The notes under the pieces: generated by a model
The model's database searches: none
Told to the model about the DNA's origin: nothing
What the model saw: the letters and a program-made list of their open reading frames with translations, nothing else
Origin: JAGVNX01 sp035290965
GTDB taxonomy: Archaea > Iainarchaeota > Iainarchaeia > Iainarchaeales > GCA-2688035
Direction of reading: 5' to 3'
DNA length: 64,000 bases
NCBI GenBank assembly: GCA_035290965.1
Contig: DATDTD010000071.1
Location: forward strand, 62,001-126,000
Part shown: piece after piece, positions 47,801-55,318 of the stretch
Numbering within the stretch: the stretch's first letter is position 1
Layout of the letters: each line of letters begins with the position of its first letter
Program-made: the position numbers and the translations under genes

Positions 47801-48786
47801 AATTGAACATTCATATCTTGGCTCGGATAAAAAGAGCTATTCATCGTTGGAGATGTTATTATAATGGAGAATGGCTCGTTGTAATATGTTCCTAAAACAC
47901 CTTGGGTCGTTCCGGTGTAAATATTTCCATCATAAACAGCAAAAGCACTTTGCCGGTAAAAATTAAAAGCAACTGAAAAAATATTGCTTGTGCTATCATA
48001 CGTCCAAACTTCACTATAATCCTCTCCAGTTCCAATATAAAGATTTCCATCATAAACTGTGAGAAAATTATTAAAGTTCCAGTATTGTGATTCCCTCCAA
48101 GTTAAAGAAGACCAGATGCCATTTTTATAAGTTCCAATATGTCCATATTGTCCAGCATAAAGATTTCCATCATAAACCGCAAGAGAACGAATTGCGCTTC
48201 CTTTATCTCCTAAATTAGCCCATATCCCACTAGCAGCATTATAAGTTCCAAAAACGCCATCTTCGTTTCCAGTAAAGAGATTTCCATCATAAACCGCAAG
48301 AACATTAAAAAAGCTATTAACTACTCTAGTCCAAACTTTACCATCATAGGTTAGTAATCCACCATATTCAGGATGCCTCCAATTAGGATTTACCGATGCA
48401 TAAAGATTTCCATCATAAACGACTAAATCTTCTATTTCATATCCTTGTAATATTCCTTCAGTCCAAATACCAGTAATATTGTCATAGGAACCCAAAACAT
48501 TAGCGTCGCCCGGTCCCCCTAATCCACTACTTCCAACGAAAAGATTTCCATCATAAGAAGCAAGAGCAGTAGTAGGGTAACCAGTGTATCCTTTTGGCAC
48601 TAAAGAAGTCCAAACTCGTGAAGCACTGTTATAAGTTCCTAACCCGTTTTGTAGAGTGTAAAGGTTTCCATCATGAACTGCTAGAGAACTTATTCCAGTC
48701 CCAATATCTCCTAAAGAAGTCCAAGTTCCAGCATAACTGTTAAAAGAAAGAAGAACCAGAAAAAATAAAATCAACATTCTTTTCAT
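44839..48786 (-). CDS. Large secreted propeller-metalloprotease-Ig multidomain protein
   Basis: 1315 residues. A signal peptide (residues 1-19) is followed by seven repeats of the type AVYDGNLYxG (residues ~36-300), consistent with a seven-bladed beta-propeller. Next come an Ig-like domain (~305-400), a CARDB-like domain (~410-510; VRVKVKNTGNPATV, DDANQIPETNENNN), then a protease-like domain with HELGH at 640-644 (AAHELGHTYNLCDEY), the zinc-metalloprotease HExxH motif. More Ig-like domains follow, including an ASH-like LSPYLWDIGRQAKGRILESNFTI and CARDB-like NITI repeats. Many N-x-S/T sequons. Probably a surface adhesin/protease; no membrane anchor is clear at the C-terminus. Confidence 0.82.
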   Translation of the reverse strand: MKRMLILFFLVLLSFNSYAGTWTSLGDIGTGISSLAVHDGNLYTLQNGLGTYNSASRVWTSLVPKGYTGYPTTALASYDGNLFVGSSGLGGPGDANVLGSYDNITGIWTEGILQGYEIEDLVVYDGNLYASVNPNWRHPEYGGLLTYDGKVWTRVVNSFFNVLAVYDGNLFTGNEDGVFGTYNAASGIWANLGDKGSAIRSLAVYDGNLYAGQYGHIGTYKNGIWSSLTWRESQYWNFNNFLTVYDGNLYIGTGEDYSEVWTYDSTSNIFSVAFNFYRQSAFAVYDGNIYTGTTQGVLGTYYNEPFSIIITSPTMNSSFYPSQDMNVQFAVNSSGNDFAETGLSQIQYKLKDPDSWTAKNATQIGTGTYSFSVQAPSTDGNYSFSIRAQINGNYIQNKINYRVARGDLYIESIKPIQVVEDVNLVTDKATVVRVKVKNTGNPATVRTKLTYNGQDYNITEPISDSNTLDFYPSPYSTPGKYQITAIVDDANQIPETNENNNTKTVDVNVINTDRLRVAFFRYDYPNLDKYLNDVNTLSTFLLDTYPIAKNKLEIVPVKTPFDPGLTSIGCVLPWWCPSLVLSALDTQINSGHLNVDRGILVVPKGWLANHFYYSEGGFTVPHTKSALLEYSSLASGVAAHELGHTYNLCDEYKQSVWIDENNQLSSVGGCGNPFPNNCFGAGSDPESCIGNMDINGFSVRKNDSRKTGEPSNQFNGFVVSWHSFMGDADSFSWASKESYTQILKKLDPNGPIDPQIILIRGIIDANGDISFYDFYLTDGYPYGITDGNYTIELKDSNNGVIRDVNFGPPFLGDLNWGKDINTTAFDFAIDYNSNIHKIVGKYGGNVKVERIVSSVAPTVTVVYPKQGDVWTDTNSIQWSANDSDSNNLSYSLLYTFDNGASWYPIALDVTDKNYTWSVKEVDPKNTYKIKVIATDGVLTGDNNSGTFTIKAPNIELSPYLWDIGRQAKGRILESNFTITNSGNADLNLFSINSSPTIDIAGISFPLTLQPNESQTFTATIDILPILGGYSGDINISSNDPNESIKTIFVDGNIQQVSPQISVAVSAPYEINYPNSFSLNALVTTQNSPLRDANITIHLPQGLSTANPLTVNLGNIFESSSNNASWNINTSQAGLFEIVLTVSSINNADFNETVLVNVTRIGVSDISTDKNAYYLTERVRIYPVITNFNSGVTYTNLDINSVITDSQDNNTNLHNHITTLFAGDTQTLFNYWDKGNKMSGNYKVTTYLYDSNRQLLDSNVTTFEVLSPTIDWIVGYGGKKVIGPDYNITYSILPRPVKKIISVDYNLFIGWKYYSS

Positions 48787-48833
48787 TCAACCCACCCAAG
48801 ACAATTTAATGTGTACTGTTAATGCTTTATTTT

Positions 48834-49301
48834 TTATTGGTTCAATTTTTCGTCCGGTATTCTTAGTCCCTGTGTTATTGTTTCAATGTCTTTGCTTGTT
48901 TGCAGGCTCGCTATGTTTTTTCTAATGTCGTTTTTGAATGCGACAAAGTTGTCTATTGCTTTGTTTTGGAAAAAGAGAATTGTGTCTTGAATGTTACCTG
49001 TTTCCGCAAGCTTCTCCAAAATTTCTCCAAAAGAAACGCTTAGGACTGCTTGGACATCTCTCTTGACTTCAAAAGAAGCAGTCAAATCATTCTTTTCAAC
49101 TGACAAACAAGATGCATATACTTGAACTGTCTGGGAAGCAAAATCAGTAATCACAGACTCGTTTCTGCAATCTAAAGATTCTGCTTTTGCATTCAAAACA
49201 TCTACTTGGTCTTGCGCAATAGATTGTCCTTCTGTTAAACTAAAAGCCACTGGCAAAGACAACAACAGTATTAGAATACAAATTATTTTTTTTATGTGCA
49301 T
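48834..49301 (-). CDS. Secreted small helical protein
   Basis: 155 residues with a signal peptide (IKKIICILILLLSLPVAFS). The mature part has two Cys (LDCRNES, YASCLSVE) that may pair, then a long helix (GEILEKLAETGNIQDTILFFQNKAIDNFVAFKNDIR). No family recognised. Its start overlaps the previous gene by 10 nt, so the two are coupled. Confidence 0.65.
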   Translation of the reverse strand: MHIKKIICILILLLSLPVAFSLTEGQSIAQDQVDVLNAKAESLDCRNESVITDFASQTVQVYASCLSVEKNDLTASFEVKRDVQAVLSVSFGEILEKLAETGNIQDTILFFQNKAIDNFVAFKNDIRKNIASLQTSKDIETITQGLRIPDEKLNQ

Positions 49302-50284
49302 TGAAAAACCCCTCCGTCAGTTACACCACAATTGTATGGTGTGCCGTTTGGCGAATACATTGTTAAATTTCCATCCGCCTTAATCACTGTCTTCATTCCA
49401 GCAATATCCCCCGTATTGTTTACTCTAAAAAAATTCTTATCTGCACTCGTGTTCCTGATTAAGAAAGAGTCTTCAAAAGAACCTAGTACATAATCATCGT
49501 CGTTTGTTGTTGTGTCTGTTATTGTTATGAACGGTTTGATATTGGAAATTGTTGGGTTTACAGAAAAAGTTTTTACACCGGAAACAGTTTGACTAGTGTT
49601 TAAAGTGCAAATATTGCTGACTGCAACACTGGTTGTTGGACCATTGGAAATATTGGCAAAATAACCCGTTGGAAAAACCAAGCTAGTGCTTCCAACAGAA
49701 CTGGAACTAATCGGAACCATTAATTCTTCGCCAAAAGAAATAGCCTGTCCGTCCGGAATTAAAAGCCCAGAATTAAAACGGGTAGTAGAAGAAAAAGTCT
49801 TTACCACCGTAATTGTTTGGGTTAAGTTCCTGCCAATATCCAAAAAATAATTTTGCATGTTGGCATCAAAAACACTCCAAGAAGTCTGCCAATTAGTATC
49901 GCCGCTGCTGGAACCAAAAGAACCATTAATATCTTCCATGCCAATCTGGCCCTGTCCGCCTCTAAAATTGTTCGGACCATCAACAAGAGAACCGTTAACA
50001 GATAAGCATAGCCAATAGTCTTGGTTGTAATTGAGGTTTAATTGGTCTAAATCCCCTAACAATAGATTGAATGTGCTGTCTTGAATAGCGCCTGTGTAAT
50101 TGTGGTCGAAAAAGACTCCGTCTAAGCAGGAGTTTTGATCAGAAATCTTTACTCCCAAATCTCCGCTTGACAAGCCTTCAACTTTTCCTTGTAAAGACAT
50201 TTTTGTCGGCTGAGCCGCTAAAACAAAACTAAAAAAGATTAGACCGACCGCAACTAGCGCTAACGCTAAAAAAAACTTTTTCAT
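49292..50284 (-). CDS. Secreted beta-rich protein with fibre-like segments
   Basis: 330 residues with a signal peptide ending near LAAQP. The opening MSLQGKVEGLSSGDLGVKI, the segments TITVVKTFSSTTRFNSG and QTVSGVKTFSVNPTI, and the ending MYSPNGTPYNCGVTDGGVFQC resemble repetitive fibre or tail-spike-like proteins; at least eight N-x-S/T sequons suggest N-glycosylation. Two Cys near the end may form a disulfide. Family not recognised. First gene of the run toward the propeller protein. Confidence 0.65.
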   Translation of the reverse strand: MKKFFLALALVAVGLIFFSFVLAAQPTKMSLQGKVEGLSSGDLGVKISDQNSCLDGVFFDHNYTGAIQDSTFNLLLGDLDQLNLNYNQDYWLCLSVNGSLVDGPNNFRGGQGQIGMEDINGSFGSSSGDTNWQTSWSVFDANMQNYFLDIGRNLTQTITVVKTFSSTTRFNSGLLIPDGQAISFGEELMVPISSSSVGSTSLVFPTGYFANISNGPTTSVAVSNICTLNTSQTVSGVKTFSVNPTISNIKPFITITDTTTNDDDYVLGSFEDSFLIRNTSADKNFFRVNNTGDIAGMKTVIKADGNLTMYSPNGTPYNCGVTDGGVFQCT

Positions 50285-50454
50285 TCAACCAACCCCCAAA
50301 AAATTCTTTTAGAGCAAAAACTCAAAAAGAAAAACCCCAGTTATGTGGAAAGAACAATGCAGTTAAAAAGGTTTGCAGGAATACGACAATTGGCTAATTG
50401 GAGTGATTGGCAAAAATATGCCAAAATTCTATTGGATAGAAATAGTAAGAGTAT

Positions 50455-50512
50455 GCAAAGCAAGTCATTCTTGCCGGCTGCTTTGCCGAAAAATAAAAAT
50501 AAAAAAAGAAAG
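50455..50512 (-). terminator. T-tract and hairpin downstream of rpl12
   Basis: Read on the minus strand, the rpl12 stop is followed at once by a T-rich run (50491-50512), the usual archaeal terminator, and then by a hairpin with perfect 8-bp arms GCAAAGCA (50455-50462) and TGCTTTGC (50479-50486). A further dyad TTGGCA/TGCCAA is at 50407-50424. These probably end the ribosomal transcript. The remaining bases up to 50284 show no supportable gene. Confidence 0.45.
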
Positions 50513-50514
50513 AG

Positions 50515-50817
50515 TCAGCCGAAAAGACTGCTTAATCCTTCAGCTGCCGCTTCTTCTGATTTTGCCTCTTCTTCTGCCTTTGCTTTCTCCGGCTTTGCCT
50601 CTGTTTTTGCTTCTCCCGCTACAGGAGCAGCTGCGACAGGCATTGCTGCTTTCTTTATTGCTTCGTCTATGTTCACGTCTTTAAGGGCGGACAAAAGACC
50701 CTTGATTTTTGTAGAATCAGGGGTTATTCCTGCGGCTTTTAGCACGTGCGAAACTCCCTCTTCAGAGAGCTCTTTTTTTGCAGAGTGCAGCAACAAGGCT
50801 GAATACACGTATTCCAT
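50515..50817 (-). CDS. rpl12: Ribosomal protein L12 (archaeal P1 type)
   Basis: 100 residues. Helical N-terminal dimerisation domain (MEYVYSALLLHSAKKELSEEGV), Ala/Glu/Lys-rich hinge and the conserved GLSSLFG end that contacts elongation factors. Last gene of the L1-L10-L12 set, 28 bp after rpl10. Confidence 0.96.
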   Translation of the reverse strand: MEYVYSALLLHSAKKELSEEGVSHVLKAAGITPDSTKIKGLLSALKDVNIDEAIKKAAMPVAAAPVAGEAKTEAKPEKAKAEEEAKSEEAAAEGLSSLFG

Positions 50818-50845
50818 TTTTTCACCTCAAAAAATTCATAATCGC

Positions 50846-51625
50846 TTATTCTTTTTTTTCATTCTGCTTTGCAAGCTCTTCAACTGCCATTGCCTGCAAA
50901 ACTGCTTTTGCAATTATCAGTTCAATTGTTTCCTTTGTGGGATAAACAGCTTCAACTGAAAGATTGACTGCGCTTCTGACGGCTTTTACAATGTCATTGA
51001 AAACCTGCTCTGAATCAATGTCCAAAACCTCTGGCTTGAAAAGCTGTGAATTTTCATAGCAGGCAATAATATTCAATCCGACCTTTATCGGCTTAATATT
51101 TAATTTTGACAACACGCCTGCAACAGGCTTTGAAATTGCTTCGCCTTTTTTTGCGACAATTTTGTCCTGTGCAATTGCAATTGTTGCTCCCTGAACCCTT
51201 ACATTCAAACCTGCTGCTTTCAAGTCAGACAATGCAGGGCCGGGTGGAAGTCCTGTATCTCCTGCAGGAATCATTATGTCCTGCGGAGCAAGCATTCCTT
51301 CTTTTGCTGAAACGCTTCCCTTGCTTCTTTTCAAGAAGCCGTATAATTCAAATGAATCCATTTCAGTAAAAATAATCGCAAGGCTTCCCGAAACAAGAGA
51401 AAGCAGTTCCGGCGCCTTGAGATTTGCCTCTTCAAGGGCTTTTTTTATTACTCTTGTTTTTGAAACTTTTATTACTGCTTTTCCCTTTAATTTTTTTCTT
51501 AGGACCTGGAACAAGGCAGCGGGAAAATTCTCCAAATCAGCAATTGCAATTACTTTGTGCTTTGAAACAAGGTTTTTTATTTCAACAAGCTGGGCCTGTT
51601 TCCATTTCAGAATATGGCGCTTCAT
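50846..51625 (-). CDS. rpl10: Ribosomal protein L10 (P0), short form
   Basis: 259 residues, against about 330-350 in most archaea. The rRNA-binding domain (VSKHKVIAIADLENFPA, VLRKKLKGKAVIKVSKTRVIKKAL) and the archaeal insertion (FTEMDSFELYGFLKRSKGSVSAKEG, GPALSDLKAAGLNVRVQG) are intact. The C-terminal helical spine that binds L12 dimers is short (VNLSVEAVYPTKETIELIIAKAVLQAMAVEELAKQNEKKE) and the usual acidic tail with an LFG-like end is absent. It may therefore hold fewer L12 dimers. The ATG overlaps the rpl1 stop (ATGA). Confidence 0.95.
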   Translation of the reverse strand: MKRHILKWKQAQLVEIKNLVSKHKVIAIADLENFPAALFQVLRKKLKGKAVIKVSKTRVIKKALEEANLKAPELLSLVSGSLAIIFTEMDSFELYGFLKRSKGSVSAKEGMLAPQDIMIPAGDTGLPPGPALSDLKAAGLNVRVQGATIAIAQDKIVAKKGEAISKPVAGVLSKLNIKPIKVGLNIIACYENSQLFKPEVLDIDSEQVFNDIVKAVRSAVNLSVEAVYPTKETIELIIAKAVLQAMAVEELAKQNEKKE

Positions 51626-52383
51626 TTCTGCTCACCTGCCTTTTGTTCTCCCACTTTTATTGCCGGGCCCATTGTTTCCTTCAGAATGACTGATTTAATG
51701 CTCTGCATTTTTCCCGGAACTGCATTGAAAATAGCATTGAAAACAGCAAGGGAATTCTGGGCAAGCTGGTCGTCGGGCATGCTTTCCTTTCCGATTACAA
51801 CCTGAAAAACAGGCATTGGCTTTCCCTTTTTGTTTGTAACCCGTATTACAGATGACAATTCTCCCAGAGAGGATTCCAGCTCAGAGACATTTGTTTGAAT
51901 GGGTTTAGGCATTTTTCCCTTTGGCGCAAGCTGCTGCCCCAAAAATTTTCCGACTGCAATCATTACAGGCCCTTCTGCAAGCAAAACATCAAAAGTTTCT
52001 ATTATTTCCGCAACATCCTTTTTGTTCAAACCCTGGATGTCGTGTTCCATTATTACCCTGTCAACCTTTTCCTTTATCTCTGCTGCAAATGCCTTGTCGC
52101 GGACAAAAACAAGTACTTTTCCCTTTGCCTTTTCAGCGGAAAAAGGCAGGCTTACCCTCAAATCAAACTGGCTTTCAGGCTTTTTAAAATCCAATCCTTT
52201 CAGATTGACCATTAGTTCTATTGACTGTACAAACTTGCGCTGCTTGCTCGCATCGCGCATCTTAAGCAGTGAAACCAAAAAAGCTTCCTTTGGATTGCGC
52301 ACAAGGCTTGCTTCCCTTACTTCCCTTGCTTCGCGCACTGTTTTTTCAGGGCGCTTTTGTGCAATCGGCTTAATGTTGTCCAT
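51622..52383 (-). CDS. rpl1: Ribosomal protein L1
   Basis: 253 residues from ATG 52383, which has a strong GGGAGG ribosome site; slightly longer than the usual ~220 owing to a charged N-terminus (IAQKRPEKTVREAREVREAS). The two-domain L1 fold is seen in ELMVNLKGLDFKKPESQFDLRVSLP and the interdomain VGKFLGQQLAPKGKMPKPI. Archaeal L1 often represses its own mRNA. It is the first gene of the rpl1-rpl10-rpl12 transcript, here separated from rpl11 by an island. Confidence 0.95.
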   Translation of the reverse strand: MDNIKPIAQKRPEKTVREAREVREASLVRNPKEAFLVSLLKMRDASKQRKFVQSIELMVNLKGLDFKKPESQFDLRVSLPFSAEKAKGKVLVFVRDKAFAAEIKEKVDRVIMEHDIQGLNKKDVAEIIETFDVLLAEGPVMIAVGKFLGQQLAPKGKMPKPIQTNVSELESSLGELSSVIRVTNKKGKPMPVFQVVIGKESMPDDQLAQNSLAVFNAIFNAVPGKMQSIKSVILKETMGPAIKVGEQKAGEQK

Positions 52384-52682
52384 TAAAAAAAACCTCCCGC
52401 AAAAGCGGTACATGTGGTCTCAAAAAAAGAGACTTAATCCAATTATAAAAAAATGACTGGCAAGGGTTTAAAAAAGTATGCAAAATGCAGATATGCTCCT
52501 GCAAAGCAAAAGGTTGCGTTTTGAGTACTGTTGCTTTTATTTTTCCATATTTTTTCTCAAGAATTTGTTCTAATTTTTTGGCATTTTCTTCTTCGCGTAA
52601 CTCTTTTGACAACAAGTCGCCCATATTTATATTCATTTGGGAATGTTATGTTTTAAATTTGTATTATTGTTTGTATTATTTG

Positions 52683-53492
52683 ATGCCGAGCTTGATTTTG
52701 CCTTTTACAAAAAAGGCAGTTGGAACAAAAGAAAACATTATTCTGATTTTGAGCGAGCAGTGGCCTCTTTCAACTAAAGAGATTTTTGAAAGAGTCAGAA
52801 AAAGCTCCGGAAACCCGATTACCTATCAGGCGGTTCATAAAACCCTGCAGGGACTTTTGAATGAAGGCGTTGTTGAAAAGAAAAAAAATTCTTTCCAATT
52901 AAATCTTGATTGGGTTGAAAAACTGAAACGCTTCACAGAATCAATTGAAACAGAATACAAGCTACAACAAGAAAAATCCTCGGTCAAAACATTCGACAAT
53001 TTTTACAATGCTTGTAGGTTTATTGTTGCCTGGATGGACTCTGCCATACTGCACGATAAAGAACATATTGGTGTTGCACAAGTAAAGCACTTGTATTGGT
53101 TGATGAATATACAAAAAAGCGATTTGGAGACATTGAAAAGAATATTTAAAAGTGGAAAAGGCTATGTAGTATGCTGCAATTCTTCGCCTTTGAATAAAGC
53201 GCTCGCTCCATTTTATAGGCGGTTAGGAAGAACCAAAATAAAACTTGGTGTTGACTGTGCTAGCACGCACGACACTTTTGTTATTGGTGACAAAATACTG
53301 CAAATCTTTTTTGATATTGATTTAAAACAAAAAATTGAAAAACTAAACAAAAACAAAGACGTCCAATCAGTTCTAATGAAGGGCTTTTTTGACATTTTTT
53401 ACAAGAAAAAAACTCAAATAAAAATCTTTGAAATAGAAAACAAAGAGCTTGCCAGTCAAATAAAACAACAAACAATAGGATACTTTGCTTAA
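52683..53492 (+). CDS. Winged-helix regulator with C-terminal sensor-like domain
   Basis: 269 residues from ATG 52683; the frame is open upstream but that stretch lacks protein-like character. Residues ~15-95 are a winged helix (NIILILSEQWPLSTKEIFERV, TYQAVHKTLQGLLNEGVVEKK, SFQLNLDWVEKLKRF). The second half has GYVVCCNSSPLNKALAPFYRRLG, KLGVDCASTHDTFVIGDKILQIFFD, resembling the PLD-like C-terminal domain of TrmB-like regulators that bind ligands. Target and ligand unknown. A partial second copy follows directly (53502-53654). Confidence 0.72.
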   Translation: MPSLILPFTKKAVGTKENIILILSEQWPLSTKEIFERVRKSSGNPITYQAVHKTLQGLLNEGVVEKKKNSFQLNLDWVEKLKRFTESIETEYKLQQEKSSVKTFDNFYNACRFIVAWMDSAILHDKEHIGVAQVKHLYWLMNIQKSDLETLKRIFKSGKGYVVCCNSSPLNKALAPFYRRLGRTKIKLGVDCASTHDTFVIGDKILQIFFDIDLKQKIEKLNKNKDVQSVLMKGFFDIFYKKKTQIKIFEIENKELASQIKQQTIGYFA

Positions 53493-53501
53493 GTGACCTT
53501 G

Positions 53502-53654
53502 ATGCCAATACTGGAAAAAAACGGAATCCTGACAAAAAATAATGGGCATTATCAACTGAATCCAGAATGGGTAAATCAATTAATGCAATTTGCAAAAAAG
53601 ACAAAACAAAAAATGCAACAAGAAGAAAAAAACCCGGCGAATACCACGATTTAA
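53502..53654 (+). pseudogene. Truncated copy of the winged-helix gene
   Basis: A 50-codon frame starting ATG 53502 reads a segment like residues 55-100 of the preceding protein: both contain an E-x-G-(I/V) helix end, a beta wing, then QLNPEWVNQL here and QLNLDWVEKL there, followed by a charged helix. It lacks the helix-turn-helix start and the C-terminal domain. Probably a remnant of a tandem duplicate; the short frame is intact, so expression of a fragment is possible. Confidence 0.5.
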
Positions 53655-53695
53655 GCCCACCAGAATAGGCGTTTCAACAAAATTTGTTAGGCTCC

Positions 53696-54604
53696 CTAAG
53701 CTCCTGGGCCTTCCATCAATTCTAACAATCTTTTTGTATTGAAGATTTCTGGTAGGAAAAGTTTGTCAGGTTGATTTTGTGTAATAGTACTGTAAATTTC
53801 TTTGAAGCTGTTGTCCGCTATTGATCTTATGTTTTCTGCCATTAAAACGTATTTTTTCCAGTCTCGTTGGTCTTCCCAATCGATCGAGATGTAGTCGCCA
53901 AGTAGCCTTTGTGAGAATAATCCAATAGTCAAAAAAGCGTTTTCTAAATCCCTTTGTCGTTGACGTTTAAATTCTTCAGGATTAAGTGTGTGTGGAAAGC
54001 AAAAGGTATCTAAGTCTAGTATTTCTCCTAAAATACTAACATTTCCAGGTAATAACCCTCCAAAAAATCGCGGGTTATTAATTGTTGCCTCATTTTTGTG
54101 GATTATAGCAATCTGAGCTGCGAGGTTTTTTGAAAAGTTTTTTGTGATAATTTTTATTGCATCTAAATCTTTTTTATTATCATTAGTTTTTTTGAAACCA
54201 AAACTTTTGAAAACTTCGTTGATCCAATATTGACGATAAAAATTTCTTTTTTTTCTTGATGGTTGTCGAACTTTGGCAGCAATTGCAAAATCCTTTAAAT
54301 TAGCATTTCCAACTTCTGACACTCTCAAATCTGGTCGCCGTGCTATATACGTGAATTGGAATAGCGTGTTTGGTGTGCCGAGTTTTTTTAGTATGCTCTC
54401 ATTTGGGATGGTGGAAACTTTAAATCCTAAAAACCTTAAAACAGCAGGCAATTTAGAACGTGGAATTGCTAAAAGCTGTGTTAAGAGAATAGGAGAAAGC
54501 GTGGGAACAAATTTTAATCCAAATCTTCTTAGGGTTTGTCGCTCTTGTCTTACCCAAGAGCTTATGAGTAATCCTTTGCAAAAATCGGCAGAAACCGCAT
54601 GCAA
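53696..54604 (-). CDS. Unrecognised protein, possible kinase-like fold
   Basis: 302 residues; the frame opens with TTG 54604, and no ribosome site supports a particular start. No signal peptide or membrane segment. A basic region (KVRQPSRKKRNFYRQYW) precedes a conserved-looking stretch (IAIIHKNEATINNPRFF, GNVSILGEILDLDTFCFPH) whose His, Asn, and GE-x-x-D-x-D pattern is loosely like aminoglycoside-phosphotransferase or SelO-type catalytic loops. I do not recognise the family and the kinase comparison is weak. It is part of the island between rpl1 and rpl11, with AT-rich codon use. Confidence 0.5.
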   Translation of the reverse strand: MHAVSADFCKGLLISSWVRQERQTLRRFGLKFVPTLSPILLTQLLAIPRSKLPAVLRFLGFKVSTIPNESILKKLGTPNTLFQFTYIARRPDLRVSEVGNANLKDFAIAAKVRQPSRKKRNFYRQYWINEVFKSFGFKKTNDNKKDLDAIKIITKNFSKNLAAQIAIIHKNEATINNPRFFGGLLPGNVSILGEILDLDTFCFPHTLNPEEFKRQRQRDLENAFLTIGLFSQRLLGDYISIDWEDQRDWKKYVLMAENIRSIADNSFKEIYSTITQNQPDKLFLPEIFNTKRLLELMEGPGA

Positions 54605-54700
54605 TAAACCCGACGTTTATTAGGAAAATTGAACAAAAAATAAAAAAGATAGTGCGGCAACAATAGGGAGAATTTCAGCAAAAATTAGAACAGACTCGAC

Positions 54701-55318
54701 TCAGAATTTGATTTGTTGAATGTTTGTAAATCCGTATTTGTTTATTTCTTGATTAAATTTTTCTTTTAGGTTTTTTTTGCACCAGGCTAATGATTGTTTT
54801 AGTTTATTTTTTGCTATTTTTTTTGATTGCTGCAAGTATAAGGGTTCATTTTTCACTACATCCAAGATTCGCCCCAAGTACCACTTTGTTGCTTGTTCTT
54901 GGTTCCATTTTTTCTTTTTTTTAATTTCTATTACTCTTTTTATTGCTTGATTTCCTATTCCGTCAAGTTTGTCTGCGTCATAAATTATTATTGAATAAAT
55001 ATCTTTTAGAGATTTTGACAAGTCTGTTCTGCTGTGGTTTTTAATTGCATTAAAGACTATGTTGATTTGTTCTTTTGGAAAGTTTAACTTAGTTAAAATC
55101 TTTTTTGCCTTTTGAGAGCTTTTTAATGCGTGGTTTTCTTCATCAGAACGGTCACAGTCGTGCAAAAGCAAGGCTGCTGTGAGAATGTTTTTGTTAAGTT
55201 TCATTACATGACTTATCTTGTTTCCATTATTTTGTACTCTGATTAAGTGGTCTAAGCCATGGCCGGCATCCAAGTCTTCATTTTTTAGTGCTTTGACTAT
55301 TTCTTTTTTTAAGCTCAT
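54701..55318 (-). CDS. HD-domain phosphohydrolase
   Basis: 205 residues. Metal-binding signatures of the HD family: GHGLDHLIRV (His), LLLHDCD (HD pair) and IYDADKLDGIGNQAI (Asp). The C-terminal half is Lys-rich helix. Such enzymes hydrolyse nucleotides or phosphate monoesters; the substrate is not evident. Its ATG overlaps the end of the aaRS-like regulator by 4 nt, so the two products probably act together. Confidence 0.82.
   Translation of the reverse strand: MSLKKEIVKALKNEDLDAGHGLDHLIRVQNNGNKISHVMKLNKNILTAALLLHDCDRSDEENHALKSSQKAKKILTKLNFPKEQINIVFNAIKNHSRTDLSKSLKDIYSIIIYDADKLDGIGNQAIKRVIEIKKKKKWNQEQATKWYLGRILDVVKNEPLYLQQSKKIAKNKLKQSLAWCKKNLKEKFNQEINKYGFTNIQQIKF

Noticed and set aside
50345..50959. 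Open frame of 204 codons on the plus strand over the L12/L10 genes
   Set aside because: Antisense of rpl12 and rpl10; low-complexity Ser/Ala/Phe translation with no family features.
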